5,602 nt of DNA, taken from NCBI GenBank assembly GCA_003455945.1, contig DMPQ01000229.1, positions 1-5,602 of the forward strand, read 5' to 3'. The notes under the pieces were generated by a model. The model had not been told where the DNA came from. It worked only from the letters and a program-made list of their open reading frames with translations, and searched no databases. Of the stretch, positions 1-5,516 are shown piece after piece. The translations under genes and the position numbers were made by a program. Position 1 is the first letter of the stretch; the number at the start of each line of letters is the position of its first letter. This stretch comes from Planctomycetaceae bacterium. GTDB lineage: Bacteria; Planctomycetota; Planctomycetia; Pirellulales; Pirellulaceae.

Positions 1-1288
1 GGATCGCGATCCAGCCGTCGGAACGCGATTCGGCTCGTTCGATCATCGAGCTCAGCAGTGCGTAGGCCGCGGCGTAACGCAACCCTTCGCGATGCCACTG
101 CACCAGATCGATGCCGGTTCGCCAGTGCTCATCGGTTCCGGGAACCGCGCGCTGATGCAGCGATTCGATCAGGCGACAGGCGCTCCGCGAATACCCGAAG
201 GCATGGAGCGCATGAGCGATCGTCTCTCCTTCCTCGAACCCCTTGCTGCACGCTTCGATCGCCGTCGAGATCGTCCCTTCGGCCGCCGAGTCGGCTCCGA
301 GTTGCCACTGCGCCTCGGCGATCCGAAAGAGAATCTCGGGGCGAGGGGGTGCGCCATCGTCGGTCAGTCGAGACCAGGCGACGATATCGGCATGCCGTCC
401 CAGATGCGCCAGCCAATCCAGGTGCTCCTTGACCGACGGCTCGTCGTCGTCGACCAAGGCGGTCAAGGGAGCGGCCAGATCGTCCAGCGACGCCGGGCCG
501 AAGATCTCCTGCGAGGCGATCCGCATCTCGGCGACGCGACGCATCAGCGCCAGCGCGTTGCGACGCCGCTCCGCTTCCGATCCCTTGTCGCTCGGCAGCG
601 ACTCGAACTCGCGTCGCACGACCTCTTCGAACTCGGGCAATCCGGCGACCGGATCACGCCGCCAGTCGAGCCAGGCGATGACCCACCGCGCCGCGGGACG
701 GGGACTGACACGCAGTTCCCGTTCGGTCGCGATCAGATGCGGATTCGCCTCCGGCTCGTCCGGCTCGTCCGGCACGCGCGGTCGCTCGGGGAGAACCTCG
801 AGCAACCGAATCGCCGCTCGACGCGCCAGCACGTCCGACGGTTCGAAGCGGACGATGCGCGCCAACGCGGGCCAGCCGAGCGCGTCGGGCAGGCGCGCCA
901 GACGCTGCAGATCGACCGCTCGATCGGCCAGCGGGCGATCGCCGTAGGGCTCGAGAATCGCCGCCACCTCGGGAGGATCGTTCGGGCGGACCCAGGAGAT
1001 CCGCAGATGATCCAGCAGCGATCGCGCCGCCAGGCGAATCTCGACATCGTCGGCCCGAGACGCCGCCAGCAGCGGATCGTACGCCTCGTTCCCCGCCTGC
1101 AGCAGCTTGCGCTGCGCTGCCGAACGCTCCGCCGGACTGTCGGAACCGAGCCGCGCGATCCACCGTTCGATCGGATCGTCCGCCGGCTCTTGCGCTCGCG
1201 CGATCTCGACGTGTGCCGTCAGCAGAACGAACGCGACCAGCAGCCTCTCCGCGGCGCGTCGGACGACCGAATCCATGGAGCGGCCCAT
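1..1288 (-). CDS. Secreted HEAT/TPR-like repeat protein, C-terminus cut by window edge
   Basis: An uninterrupted minus-strand frame runs from an ATG at 1288 off the left edge, giving 429 codons with no stop. The start is supported by a purine-rich AAGGAAGGGG just upstream, its GGGG six bases from the ATG; a second in-frame ATG at 1276 is the alternative. The N-terminus is a good Sec signal peptide: Arg10/Arg11, a hydrophobic core LLVAFVLLTA (16-25) and a likely cut after Ala-Arg-Ala (30-32), so the protein is probably periplasmic or surface-exposed. Residues about 37-97 resemble a HEAT unit (paired helices, with DVEIRLAARSLL at its end), and a second similar unit follows near 105-165. An acidic PDEPDEPE linker is encoded by a 9-base tandem repeat (751-768). 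The last 100 residues are helical and TPR-like. No catalytic motif is visible. Such repeats usually form protein-binding scaffolds, but the function here is unknown. It lies 103 bases downstream of the response regulator on the same strand. Confidence 0.82.
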   Translation of the reverse strand, partial: MGRSMDSVVRRAAERLLVAFVLLTAHVEIARAQEPADDPIERWIARLGSDSPAERSAAQRKLLQAGNEAYDPLLAASRADDVEIRLAARSLLDHLRISWVRPNDPPEVAAILEPYGDRPLADRAVDLQRLARLPDALGWPALARIVRFEPSDVLARRAAIRLLEVLPERPRVPDEPDEPEANPHLIATERELRVSPRPAARWVIAWLDWRRDPVAGLPEFEEVVRREFESLPSDKGSEAERRRNALALMRRVAEMRIASQEIFGPASLDDLAAPLTALVDDDEPSVKEHLDWLAHLGRHADIVAWSRLTDDGAPPRPEILFRIAEAQWQLGADSAAEGTISTAIEACSKGFEEGETIAHALHAFGYSRSACRLIESLHQRAVPGTDEHWRTGIDLVQWHREGLRYAAAYALLSSMIERAESRSDGWIAI

Positions 1289-1371
1289 GGCGTTCCCCTT
1301 CCTTGGCGAACGGTATCGATTTCGAGACGACGAGCGCGGCGACGTCGCTCGGAGGACGTCACGGCGCCTTC

Positions 1372-1392
1372 GGAGAAATCGGCGCGGCCGAT
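1372..1392 (-). terminator. Weak hairpin overlapping the response regulator stop
   Basis: Read on the minus strand, ATCGGC, a CGC loop and GCCGAT form a six-pair stem (1392-1378), followed by TTTCTCC. The stem begins inside the TGA stop of the response regulator. The U-tract is short, so this may only attenuate transcription into the secreted-protein gene, or it may be chance in GC-rich DNA. Confidence 0.25.
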
Positions 1393-1841
1393 CAGCGGAC
1401 CTGCCGCGCATCCTCCTCCATCGACTCGATGTACTTTCGCAGACGCTCGTTCTCGTCCGCGATGCTCTTGAGCGCGAGCATGTTCTCGACGCGCTTGAGC
1501 AGTTCGACCTTGTTCACGGGCTTGGAAAGGAAATCATTGGTGCCGGCCTCGACCGCCCGCTCGATGTCTCCCAGTTCGTTCAGCGCAGTGACCATCAGGA
1601 TCATGATGCCGCGAGTCGCCGGGTCCCGTTTCAGCTGCTTGCAGACCTCGAACCCGCTCAGCTTCGGCATCATGACGTCGAGCAGGATCAGATCGGGGCG
1701 GAAGGCCGCGACCTTGTCCAGCGTCTTCTGGCCATCCTCGGCGATCTCGACTTCACAGTCGATCTCGGCCAGAAAGGCCTCCAACAGCTCGCAATTGGCC
1801 TGGTTGTCGTCGGCGATCAGGATGCGGTGCGTCGCGGTCAT
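1392..1841 (-). CDS. Single-domain response regulator (CheY/PleD-type receiver)
   Basis: A 149-residue protein consisting almost entirely of a receiver domain, which accepts a phosphoryl group from a histidine kinase. All expected residues are visible: the acidic pair Asp11-Asp12 in RILIADD, phospho-acceptor Asp55 in LILLDVMMP, Thr85 in MVTA, and Lys107-Pro108 in FLSKPV. After the domain (about residue 125 on) comes a charged helical tail, DENERLRKYIESMEEDA, likely a short coiled coil. There is no DNA-binding, GGDEF or other output domain, so it must act by binding a partner. An upstream in-frame ATG at 1901 would add 20 residues, but it lies about five bases from the start of transcription predicted from the TATAAT box, and the added residues do not look like a domain. 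ATG 1841 fits the usual receiver N-terminus. No kinase gene is in the window, so it is an orphan here. Confidence 0.95.
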   Translation of the reverse strand: MTATHRILIADDNQANCELLEAFLAEIDCEVEIAEDGQKTLDKVAAFRPDLILLDVMMPKLSGFEVCKQLKRDPATRGIMILMVTALNELGDIERAVEAGTNDFLSKPVNKVELLKRVENMLALKSIADENERLRKYIESMEEDARQVR

Positions 1842-1913
1842 GGACAGACTCGGTGCGGAGATCCGGAGGAAGGGTCCGTGGAAGGAGGCCGACGACTCCA
1901 TCCGTCGCTCGGG

Positions 1914-1919
1914 ATTATA
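1914..1919 (-). promoter_or_regulatory. Perfect TATAAT -10 box, likely response regulator promoter
   Basis: The minus strand reads TATAAT, the exact sigma-70-type consensus, in otherwise GC-rich DNA. Transcription would start near 1905-1907, giving a leader of about 65 bases before the ATG at 1841. The -35 region is poor: TCGCCC with a 17-base spacer matches three of six consensus bases. Activator help or a relaxed -35 is possible. The box decides against the longer start at 1901. Confidence 0.5.
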
Positions 1920-2033
1920 GGAGGAGCGTCGGAATCGGGCGAGGCGAGTGTGCGGCGAGATGGGGGAGATCGCGAGGCGGGGCGAGATCGGTCCGCCTGC
2001 AGACGCTCCGATTCGCCCGGAAACTCGGTCGCG

Positions 2034-2082
2034 GACTCGACACGGGAGCGAAACGAGCGAACGGAGCGAATCGTATCGAGTC
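2034..2082. repeat. Three GAGCGAA tandem repeats inside inverted arms
   Basis: GAGCGAA occurs at 2046-2052, 2055-2061 and 2064-2070, a nine-base period. The set is flanked by GACTCGA (2034-2040) and its reverse complement TCGAGTC (2076-2082). It lies directly after the stop of the HEAT-repeat gene, so in that transcript it would form a seven-pair stem with a 35-base loop carrying the repeats. There is no T-tract, so it is not a classical terminator. Confidence 0.5.
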
Positions 2083-2084
2083 GC

Positions 2085-3668
2085 TCACGACTCCTCGTCG
2101 CTCGCCACGAATCCCTCGTTGAACGCCCCCAGGAGCTTGCGCCCGCGGTAGATCGCATGGCATTCGTCCGGCCCGAGCGGCCGTTGACGGTTCTTGTCGG
2201 GGCGCCAGAGAACTTCGATCGAGTCGGCGACCGCGATCCCGCTCCGTCCGCCGAACTTCGCTCGGGCGACCAGCACCCGCTCGCCGAAGAAGCTGCCGAA
2301 CCGGAGCGGGACGACCTCGTCCAGGCCGCGATCCTTCAGACGCCGTTCGAGTCGAGCGATTTCGGGGGCATGGCCGGGAGCCAGATCGCGCACGTCCTGT
2401 TCGAGAATCTCCTCGTGCTCCGCCTGGAGTCCGGCGAAGAGCGCATAGACCTCATCGAACGGCAGGCCGATCAGATCGACCGTCACGGCCAAGGGGCGCG
2501 GGCCGGTGATGCCGAGGTTTTCGTAACGTCCGCGGCCGAAATCGTAGACGTACTTCCACAGACGGCATTCGATCGGGTCGTCGTAGCCGGGCCACGCCAG
2601 GCGTCGTCGATCGACGCACGTCAGTTCGGCGGGAGCCAATCCCATTCGCCCCGGTTCGGCGAGCCAGATCGCCATCTCGCTCTCGGCCATCGCTTCGTCG
2701 GTCCGCAGTTCGGGCGGAATCCGATCGCCGACTCCCAGCTCGTCGGAATACGCGATGACTCTCAGTCGCGCCACCGGTTCCTCGGCCAGCATCACCAGCT
2801 CGGTCACCCCCGACTCGTCCCCCAGACGCGCCAGCCCCCAAGCCGCTTCGCAGCGCAGGCGGCGATGTCCCAGACTCATCGCATGTCGAAGCGTGGCGAT
2901 CGCCGGCTCGTAACGGGTCAGCGCGAAGCAATCGCACAGAGCGACCCCCAGCGACAGACTCGCCGCGATCTTCGTCTGGACTTCGGCCGGCGTTCCGGCG
3001 GACGAGGGATCGTTCTCGATCTTCTCGAGCTCGACCGTCAGCCGTTCGAGCAGTTGTCGAAGTCGCGGCAGACGTTCGGCGGCGGGGTGAACGTCGACCG
3101 TTCCCGAGCGGAACAGGAAGTTCGCCAGATCGAGGACCGCCGCGGCAAAGGCCGGAGTCGCGGCGATATCGAACAGGTCGGGGAACAGACGCGGCAGGTC
3201 CCCCGACGATCGCTGCATCAGCGTCGCGAACGCCTCGTCGGTCCCTCGCTCGTCGGTCGGCGCTTCGCCGCGCCAGATCGCGAGGAGCGCGTCGAGCGCC
3301 GGCGACGATCCGTCGCGCGCGAGCATCAGCACCAGACGGCTTCGCCCGGTCGCGTCGCTGGCCAGTTCCCGATGCCACGCGGCCCAGCGAGCGAAATCGA
3401 GTCCGTCGGGAAGTTCGGCGAACCCTTGCGGTCCGAGCATCGCGACGTGGAGCTTGCGGAGCGTCCGTTCGAGCAGCGCCGTCGCGTCGCCGCCGCCGAG
3501 CGGCAGCGGAGTCGCATCGGTGAGCGCTTCGAGCCAATGTTCCCAGGCATCGCGATCGAGAGCACCGACCGATTCGATCGCGCCGAACGCGTCGGCGATC
3601 GCTTCCGGTTCGGGATCGGGAGCGAGTGCGGCGATGACTCGATCGACGGCGGCGTGCGGAGTCGTCAT
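2085..3668 (-). CDS. HEAT-repeat-containing protein of unknown function
   Basis: A 527-residue protein with no signal peptide or membrane segment, so probably cytoplasmic. It is largely alpha-helical. The clearest HEAT/PBS-lyase-like unit is at about 255-310, containing HRRLRCEAAWGLARLGD and then a second helix pair ending VARLRVIAYSDELG, the typical pattern of Ala-Leu-rich helices with an Arg and Asp at the turn. Residues 192-222 form another amphipathic helical stretch. The C-terminal part (about 360-515) differs: it is mixed alpha/beta, with GITGPRPLAVTVDLIGLPFDEV and VVPLRFGSFFGERVLVARA, and I do not recognise it as a named domain. The tail is acidic (ASDEES). ATG 3668 is chosen because the frame upstream opens only with a TTG at 3740 and the added residues are low in quality; no strong Shine-Dalgarno is seen. 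It is divergent from the H1-like gene across 401 bases. The function is unknown; a scaffold role is only a family-level guess. Confidence 0.9.
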   Translation of the reverse strand: MTTPHAAVDRVIAALAPDPEPEAIADAFGAIESVGALDRDAWEHWLEALTDATPLPLGGGDATALLERTLRKLHVAMLGPQGFAELPDGLDFARWAAWHRELASDATGRSRLVLMLARDGSSPALDALLAIWRGEAPTDERGTDEAFATLMQRSSGDLPRLFPDLFDIAATPAFAAAVLDLANFLFRSGTVDVHPAAERLPRLRQLLERLTVELEKIENDPSSAGTPAEVQTKIAASLSLGVALCDCFALTRYEPAIATLRHAMSLGHRRLRCEAAWGLARLGDESGVTELVMLAEEPVARLRVIAYSDELGVGDRIPPELRTDEAMAESEMAIWLAEPGRMGLAPAELTCVDRRRLAWPGYDDPIECRLWKYVYDFGRGRYENLGITGPRPLAVTVDLIGLPFDEVYALFAGLQAEHEEILEQDVRDLAPGHAPEIARLERRLKDRGLDEVVPLRFGSFFGERVLVARAKFGGRSGIAVADSIEVLWRPDKNRQRPLGPDECHAIYRGRKLLGAFNEGFVASDEES

Positions 3669-3789
3669 GTTGAGCTTCGATCCGTGCGGCGGAGAATTCG
3701 TCTTAAGTCTCCGGATCGACCTTGACGAAAGAATCGCCAAGCTGGTTCAATTCGCCAACTTGGGACAGCTGGGATCGATGCACCGGTCC

Positions 3790-3810
3790 TCGCGATTCGT
3801 CGAATCGCGA
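3790..3810. repeat. Perfect 10-bp inverted repeat with one central base
   Basis: TCGCGATTCG (3790-3799) and CGAATCGCGA (3801-3810) are exact reverse complements around a single T. As DNA it resembles a dimeric regulator's operator. As RNA it could fold as an eight-pair stem with a CGTCG loop. It lies 122 bases from the HEAT gene start and 260 bases from the H1-like start. Confidence 0.6.
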
Positions 3811-3885
3811 AGACCATGGCGCTCGGGTCGAGACGAAGGTCGAAGACGCGACGCATTGTTCCCGCTTCCGCAAGTGTGTACCAGG

Positions 3886-3924
3886 GGCGACCGAGGGAAC
3901 GGTCGCCGACGTCCACACGACGTC
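3886..3924 (+). repeat. Two adjacent hairpins upstream of H1-like gene
   Basis: GGCGACCG (3886-3893), loop AGGGAA, and CGGTCGCC (3900-3907) form a perfect eight-pair hairpin. Immediately after it, GACGTC (3908-3913) and GACGTC (3919-3924), separated by CACAC, form a six-pair hairpin that could stack on the first. No T-tract follows. It could be a structured mRNA leader, a regulator site or part of a small RNA; the sequence alone does not decide. Confidence 0.5.
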
Positions 3925-4031
3925 GAACGGCAGACGATCTCGTCGCTTCCGCATGGAGGGGACGGATCGCGATCGCCTACAGCGGCTCGTGGTTCTTCCC
4001 GACAAGGCGTTCGACGGAAGGACGGACGGTT

Positions 4032-4043
4032 CGTTCATGAACG
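4032..4043. promoter_or_regulatory. 12-bp palindrome just before the H1-like ribosome site
   Basis: CGTTCATGAACG is a perfect 12-base palindrome centred about 33 bases before the ATG of the H1-like gene. It includes an in-frame ATG (4037) that would add 11 residues, but that ATG lacks a well-spaced Shine-Dalgarno. The position suits a repressor site or a translation-controlling structure; either role is inference. Confidence 0.35.
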
Positions 4044-4055
4044 CCGCCGCTTTTT

Positions 4056-4059
4056 GGAG
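4056..4059 (+). promoter_or_regulatory. Shine-Dalgarno GGAG of H1-like gene
   Basis: GGAG lies ten bases before the ATG at 4070, after a T5 run (4051-4055). A second purine block, GAGGA (4063-4067), is too close to the ATG to be ideal. Together they support ATG 4070 over the in-frame ATG at 4037. Confidence 0.5.
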
Positions 4060-4069
4060 CCTGAGGACA

Positions 4070-4327
4070 ATGGCAAAGAAGACCCCTGCGAAGAAGACGA
4101 CCACCACCAAGGCCGCTCCGGCGAAGACCGCGAAGCCGGCTCGCTCGGCCAAGCCGGCTGCTGCGAAGACCACCGCGAAGAAGGCCGCTCCGGCCAAGAC
4201 CGCCAAGCCGGCCGCCGCCAAGGCGCCGAAGGCCGCCAAGCCGGCTCGCTCGGCCAAGCCGGCCGCTGCGAAGACCACCGCCAAGAAGGCGGCTCCGGCC
4301 AAGCGCAGCACCAAGGCCTCGACCTGA
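4070..4327 (+). CDS. Histone-H1-like Ala/Lys/Pro-rich basic protein
   Basis: An 85-residue protein made almost wholly of Ala (32), Lys (22), Thr (13) and Pro (10), with three Arg and no acidic, aromatic or Cys residues. It begins MAKKTPAKK and consists of PAK/AKP/AKKAAPAK units like the C-terminal tail of eukaryotic histone H1 and bacterial H1-like proteins such as Hc1 and the AlgP tail. Such proteins bind DNA non-specifically and compact the nucleoid; this role is inferred from composition. Residues 22-43 and 57-78 are identical in protein, and their DNA differs at only three of 66 bases, pointing to internal duplication with a 105-base offset. There is no globular domain, so the whole protein is expected to be disordered until bound. 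The start at 4070 has GGAG ten bases upstream. The gene is monocistronic by context, with a divergent gene upstream and hairpins downstream. It contains no GATC, unlike the surrounding DNA. Confidence 0.9.
   Translation: MAKKTPAKKTTTTKAAPAKTAKPARSAKPAAAKTTAKKAAPAKTAKPAAAKAPKAAKPARSAKPAAAKTTAKKAAPAKRSTKAST
4133..4303 (+). repeat. 66-bp direct duplication within H1-like gene
   Basis: The two copies are 4133-4198 and 4238-4303, encoding identical 22-residue blocks (KPARSAKP through KKAAPAK). They differ at three third-codon positions only (GCT/GCC, GCG/GCC, GCC/GCG in Ala codons). Repeats like this change copy number by slippage or recombination. Confidence 0.85.
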
Positions 4328-4328
4328 T

Positions 4329-4347
4329 CGATCCGGATTCCGGATCG
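4329..4347 (+). terminator. Hairpin immediately after H1-like stop
   Basis: CGATCCGG (4329-4336), loop ATT, and CCGGATCG (4340-4347) form a perfect eight-pair stem starting two bases after the TGA. It is followed by GTTTCTG, a weak U-tract. It may protect the 3' end or assist the stronger terminator 20 bases on. Confidence 0.45.
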
Positions 4348-4364
4348 GTTTCTGCTCCGACGAG

Positions 4365-4409
4365 AAGGATCGGCGGTTACCCGACGGGGATCGCCGATCT
4401 TTATTTTTG
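4365..4409 (+). terminator. Rho-independent terminator of H1-like gene
   Basis: GATCGGCG (4368-4375) pairs with CGCCGATC (4392-4399). The stem extends outward by a G-T and two A-T pairs (4365-4367 with 4400-4402). The T-rich run TTTATTTTT spans 4400-4408. This is a good intrinsic terminator for plus-strand transcription and faces the convergent transglutaminase-like gene. The opposite strand has no matching T-tract, so it is directional. Confidence 0.68.
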
Positions 4410-4529
4410 CGCGTCGCCCGCTCGGCAGCGAATCGCCGATCGCACGTCGCGCCACTTCCGCCGATCGCGTTTTCGACCGCTGTCTCGACCGCTATCGGCC
4501 GCCGAACGTCCGCCGGAAACTCGCGGCGA
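4410..4529. repeat. Convergent gap with short direct repeats
   Basis: CGCCGATCGC occurs at 4434-4443 and 4459-4468, sharing its first eight bases with the terminator arm at 4392-4399. TCGACCGCT occurs at 4473-4481 and 4485-4493. No gene is seen. Downstream of the transglutaminase-like stop on the minus strand there is no clear terminator. Confidence 0.4.
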
Positions 4530-5516
4530 TCAGAGTGGAGCGAGGACCCATTCGAGCCCCGGCGTACCGCTCGCATCCTGAGCGGTCAGGGTCGGCTTCA
4601 GATACCGCTGCGGCATCCGCTCGCCCGGAATCCGGAAGCGGTCGCCCTTCTGCAGGATCGGTTTCGGTTCGGCCATTCGACCGAAGTCGCGCGTGCCGGC
4701 TGCCTGGCACGGGAACCAATGCAGCTCCCCTTGCGCATCGGCGAGCAGGAACTCGGGATAGGTGTGCCCCGGAATCCAGACCGCTCGCGCCGGAATCCCG
4801 ACGACTCGGCAGAAGGCGATGAACAGGCTCGAGAGTTCCTCGCAGTCGCCGACTCCCGCCTCCAACGCCTCGGGGCAGGTCCGGATCCGTTCGTCGAACT
4901 TGTATTCGATCTTCTCGCGGACCCAGTCGTAGATCGCTTCGACTCGTTGCCATGCCGGCAGCGGTTCCGCGAACTCCTCGGCGGCGATCTTGCGGATCGT
5001 CGCGTCGTCGCTCTCGACGTAAGGACTCGGTTGCAGGTAGCCGCGCAGTTTCGGCGGCAGTCGTTCGGGGATGACGAGCGAATCGACCGCTCGCGGTGCT
5101 TCGATCGCGCGCTTGTCGATCGACAGGACGAGCGTGGCGCGGACCGATTCGCCGTCGGCCAGGCGACCCAAGCGGACCTGAGCCAGCTTGCCCCCATCCT
5201 CCATGTCCCGGTAGGTCACCCGCGCTCCGTCGCCGATCCGTTCGTCGATCTCGATCACCTGTTGTTCGGGCCAGTCGATCGGGACCGGAAAGGTCGCGCT
5301 CAGCCCGCGCGCGTCGCCGCCGCGAACCGAAATGACGACTCCCATCTCCCACGAGATCCTCAGCGGATCGCCGAGCTGCGGCGCCGCGTCGTTCCCGGTT
5401 CCCGCTTCTTCTTGCCCCGCGAGCAGGTTCGCAAGGAGCGACGGGGCGGCGAAGCCGAACGCCGAACCGGCGGCGATCTGTCCGAGCCATCGACGTCGAT
5501 CGGTCAGCGAAGGCAT
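4530..5516 (-). CDS. Tat-exported transglutaminase-like protein
   Basis: A 328-residue protein. The N-terminus has a twin-arginine signal: DRRRWLGQ (6-13) followed by a mildly hydrophobic Ala-rich stretch to about residue 33, so it is probably exported folded. Residues about 50-165 are beta-rich with no motif I recognise. Residues about 170-275 are a transglutaminase-like (papain-fold) core: a helix VEAIYDWVREKIEYKFD, the nucleophile motif GDCEELSSLF with Cys225, then IPARAVWIPGHTYPEFLL with His251, and HWFPCQ (266-271). In the usual W-x-x-x-D pattern the last residue is the catalytic Asp; here it is Gln271, with Cys270 beside it. It may be a protease, an amidase or a non-canonical enzyme; the substrate is unknown. 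ATG 5516 is chosen because it directly precedes the signal, although the frame stays open upstream to the window edge and no Shine-Dalgarno is obvious. It is convergent with the H1-like gene. Confidence 0.93.
   Translation of the reverse strand: MPSLTDRRRWLGQIAAGSAFGFAAPSLLANLLAGQEEAGTGNDAAPQLGDPLRISWEMGVVISVRGGDARGLSATFPVPIDWPEQQVIEIDERIGDGARVTYRDMEDGGKLAQVRLGRLADGESVRATLVLSIDKRAIEAPRAVDSLVIPERLPPKLRGYLQPSPYVESDDATIRKIAAEEFAEPLPAWQRVEAIYDWVREKIEYKFDERIRTCPEALEAGVGDCEELSSLFIAFCRVVGIPARAVWIPGHTYPEFLLADAQGELHWFPCQAAGTRDFGRMAEPKPILQKGDRFRIPGERMPQRYLKPTLTAQDASGTPGLEWVLAPL

Larger units (their letters stand above)
1842..2084. other. Intergenic region between HEAT gene and response regulator
   Basis: This 243-base gap separates two minus-strand genes. 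It contains the predicted response regulator promoter and a leader of about 65 bases. It also contains, close to the end of the HEAT gene, three GAGCGAA repeats enclosed by inverted arms. The leader lacks a real Shine-Dalgarno; only GAG lies near the ATG. It carries two pyrimidine blocks, CCTCCTTCC and CCTTCCTCC. No small gene is supported. Confidence 0.6.
3669..4069. other. Divergent intergenic region rich in inverted repeats
   Basis: This 401-base region separates two divergently transcribed genes and must carry both promoters, though no convincing -10/-35 pair stands out on either strand. It holds several perfect inverted repeats (listed separately at 3790-3810, 3886-3907, 3908-3924 and 4032-4043). 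It also holds a direct repeat TCGCCAA (3734-3740, 3752-3758). Open frames crossing it have no recognisable protein content or start signals, so no gene is called. Confidence 0.65.

Noticed and set aside
92..1471. Plus-strand open frame of 459 codons
   Set aside because: It lies antisense to the secreted HEAT-like gene and part of the response regulator. Its translation is Arg/Gln-rich without domain character, as expected of a shadow frame in GC-rich DNA.
1882..1888. Perfect Shine-Dalgarno AAGGAGG on the plus strand
   Set aside because: No start codon lies within a usable distance and no coding frame follows. It is the complement of the response regulator leader.
1842..1901. Twenty-residue N-terminal extension of the response regulator from ATG 1901
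   Set aside because: The predicted transcription start lies only about five bases upstream, and receiver domains normally begin just before the RILIADD strand, matching ATG 1841.
1107..3725. Plus-strand open frame of 872 codons
   Set aside because: It crosses the full antisense of the response regulator and the HEAT gene, plus the gap between them. The receiver motifs on the opposite strand are unmistakable, so this is a codon-bias artefact despite its length.
3886..3924. Tandem hairpins as a terminator
   Set aside because: No T-tract follows on either strand, and no gene ends just before them.
3816..4040. Plus-strand 74-codon frame in the divergent gap
   Set aside because: There is no ribosome site, the composition is Arg/Ser-rich without structure, and it overlaps the hairpins. 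Nothing supports translation.
3703..4455. Minus-strand open frame of 250 codons with hydrophobic Ala/Leu stretches resembling membrane segments
   Set aside because: It is the antisense of the H1-like repeat gene; GCC/AAG/GGC repeats read backwards give Ala/Leu/Gly runs. It also runs through both terminator hairpins.
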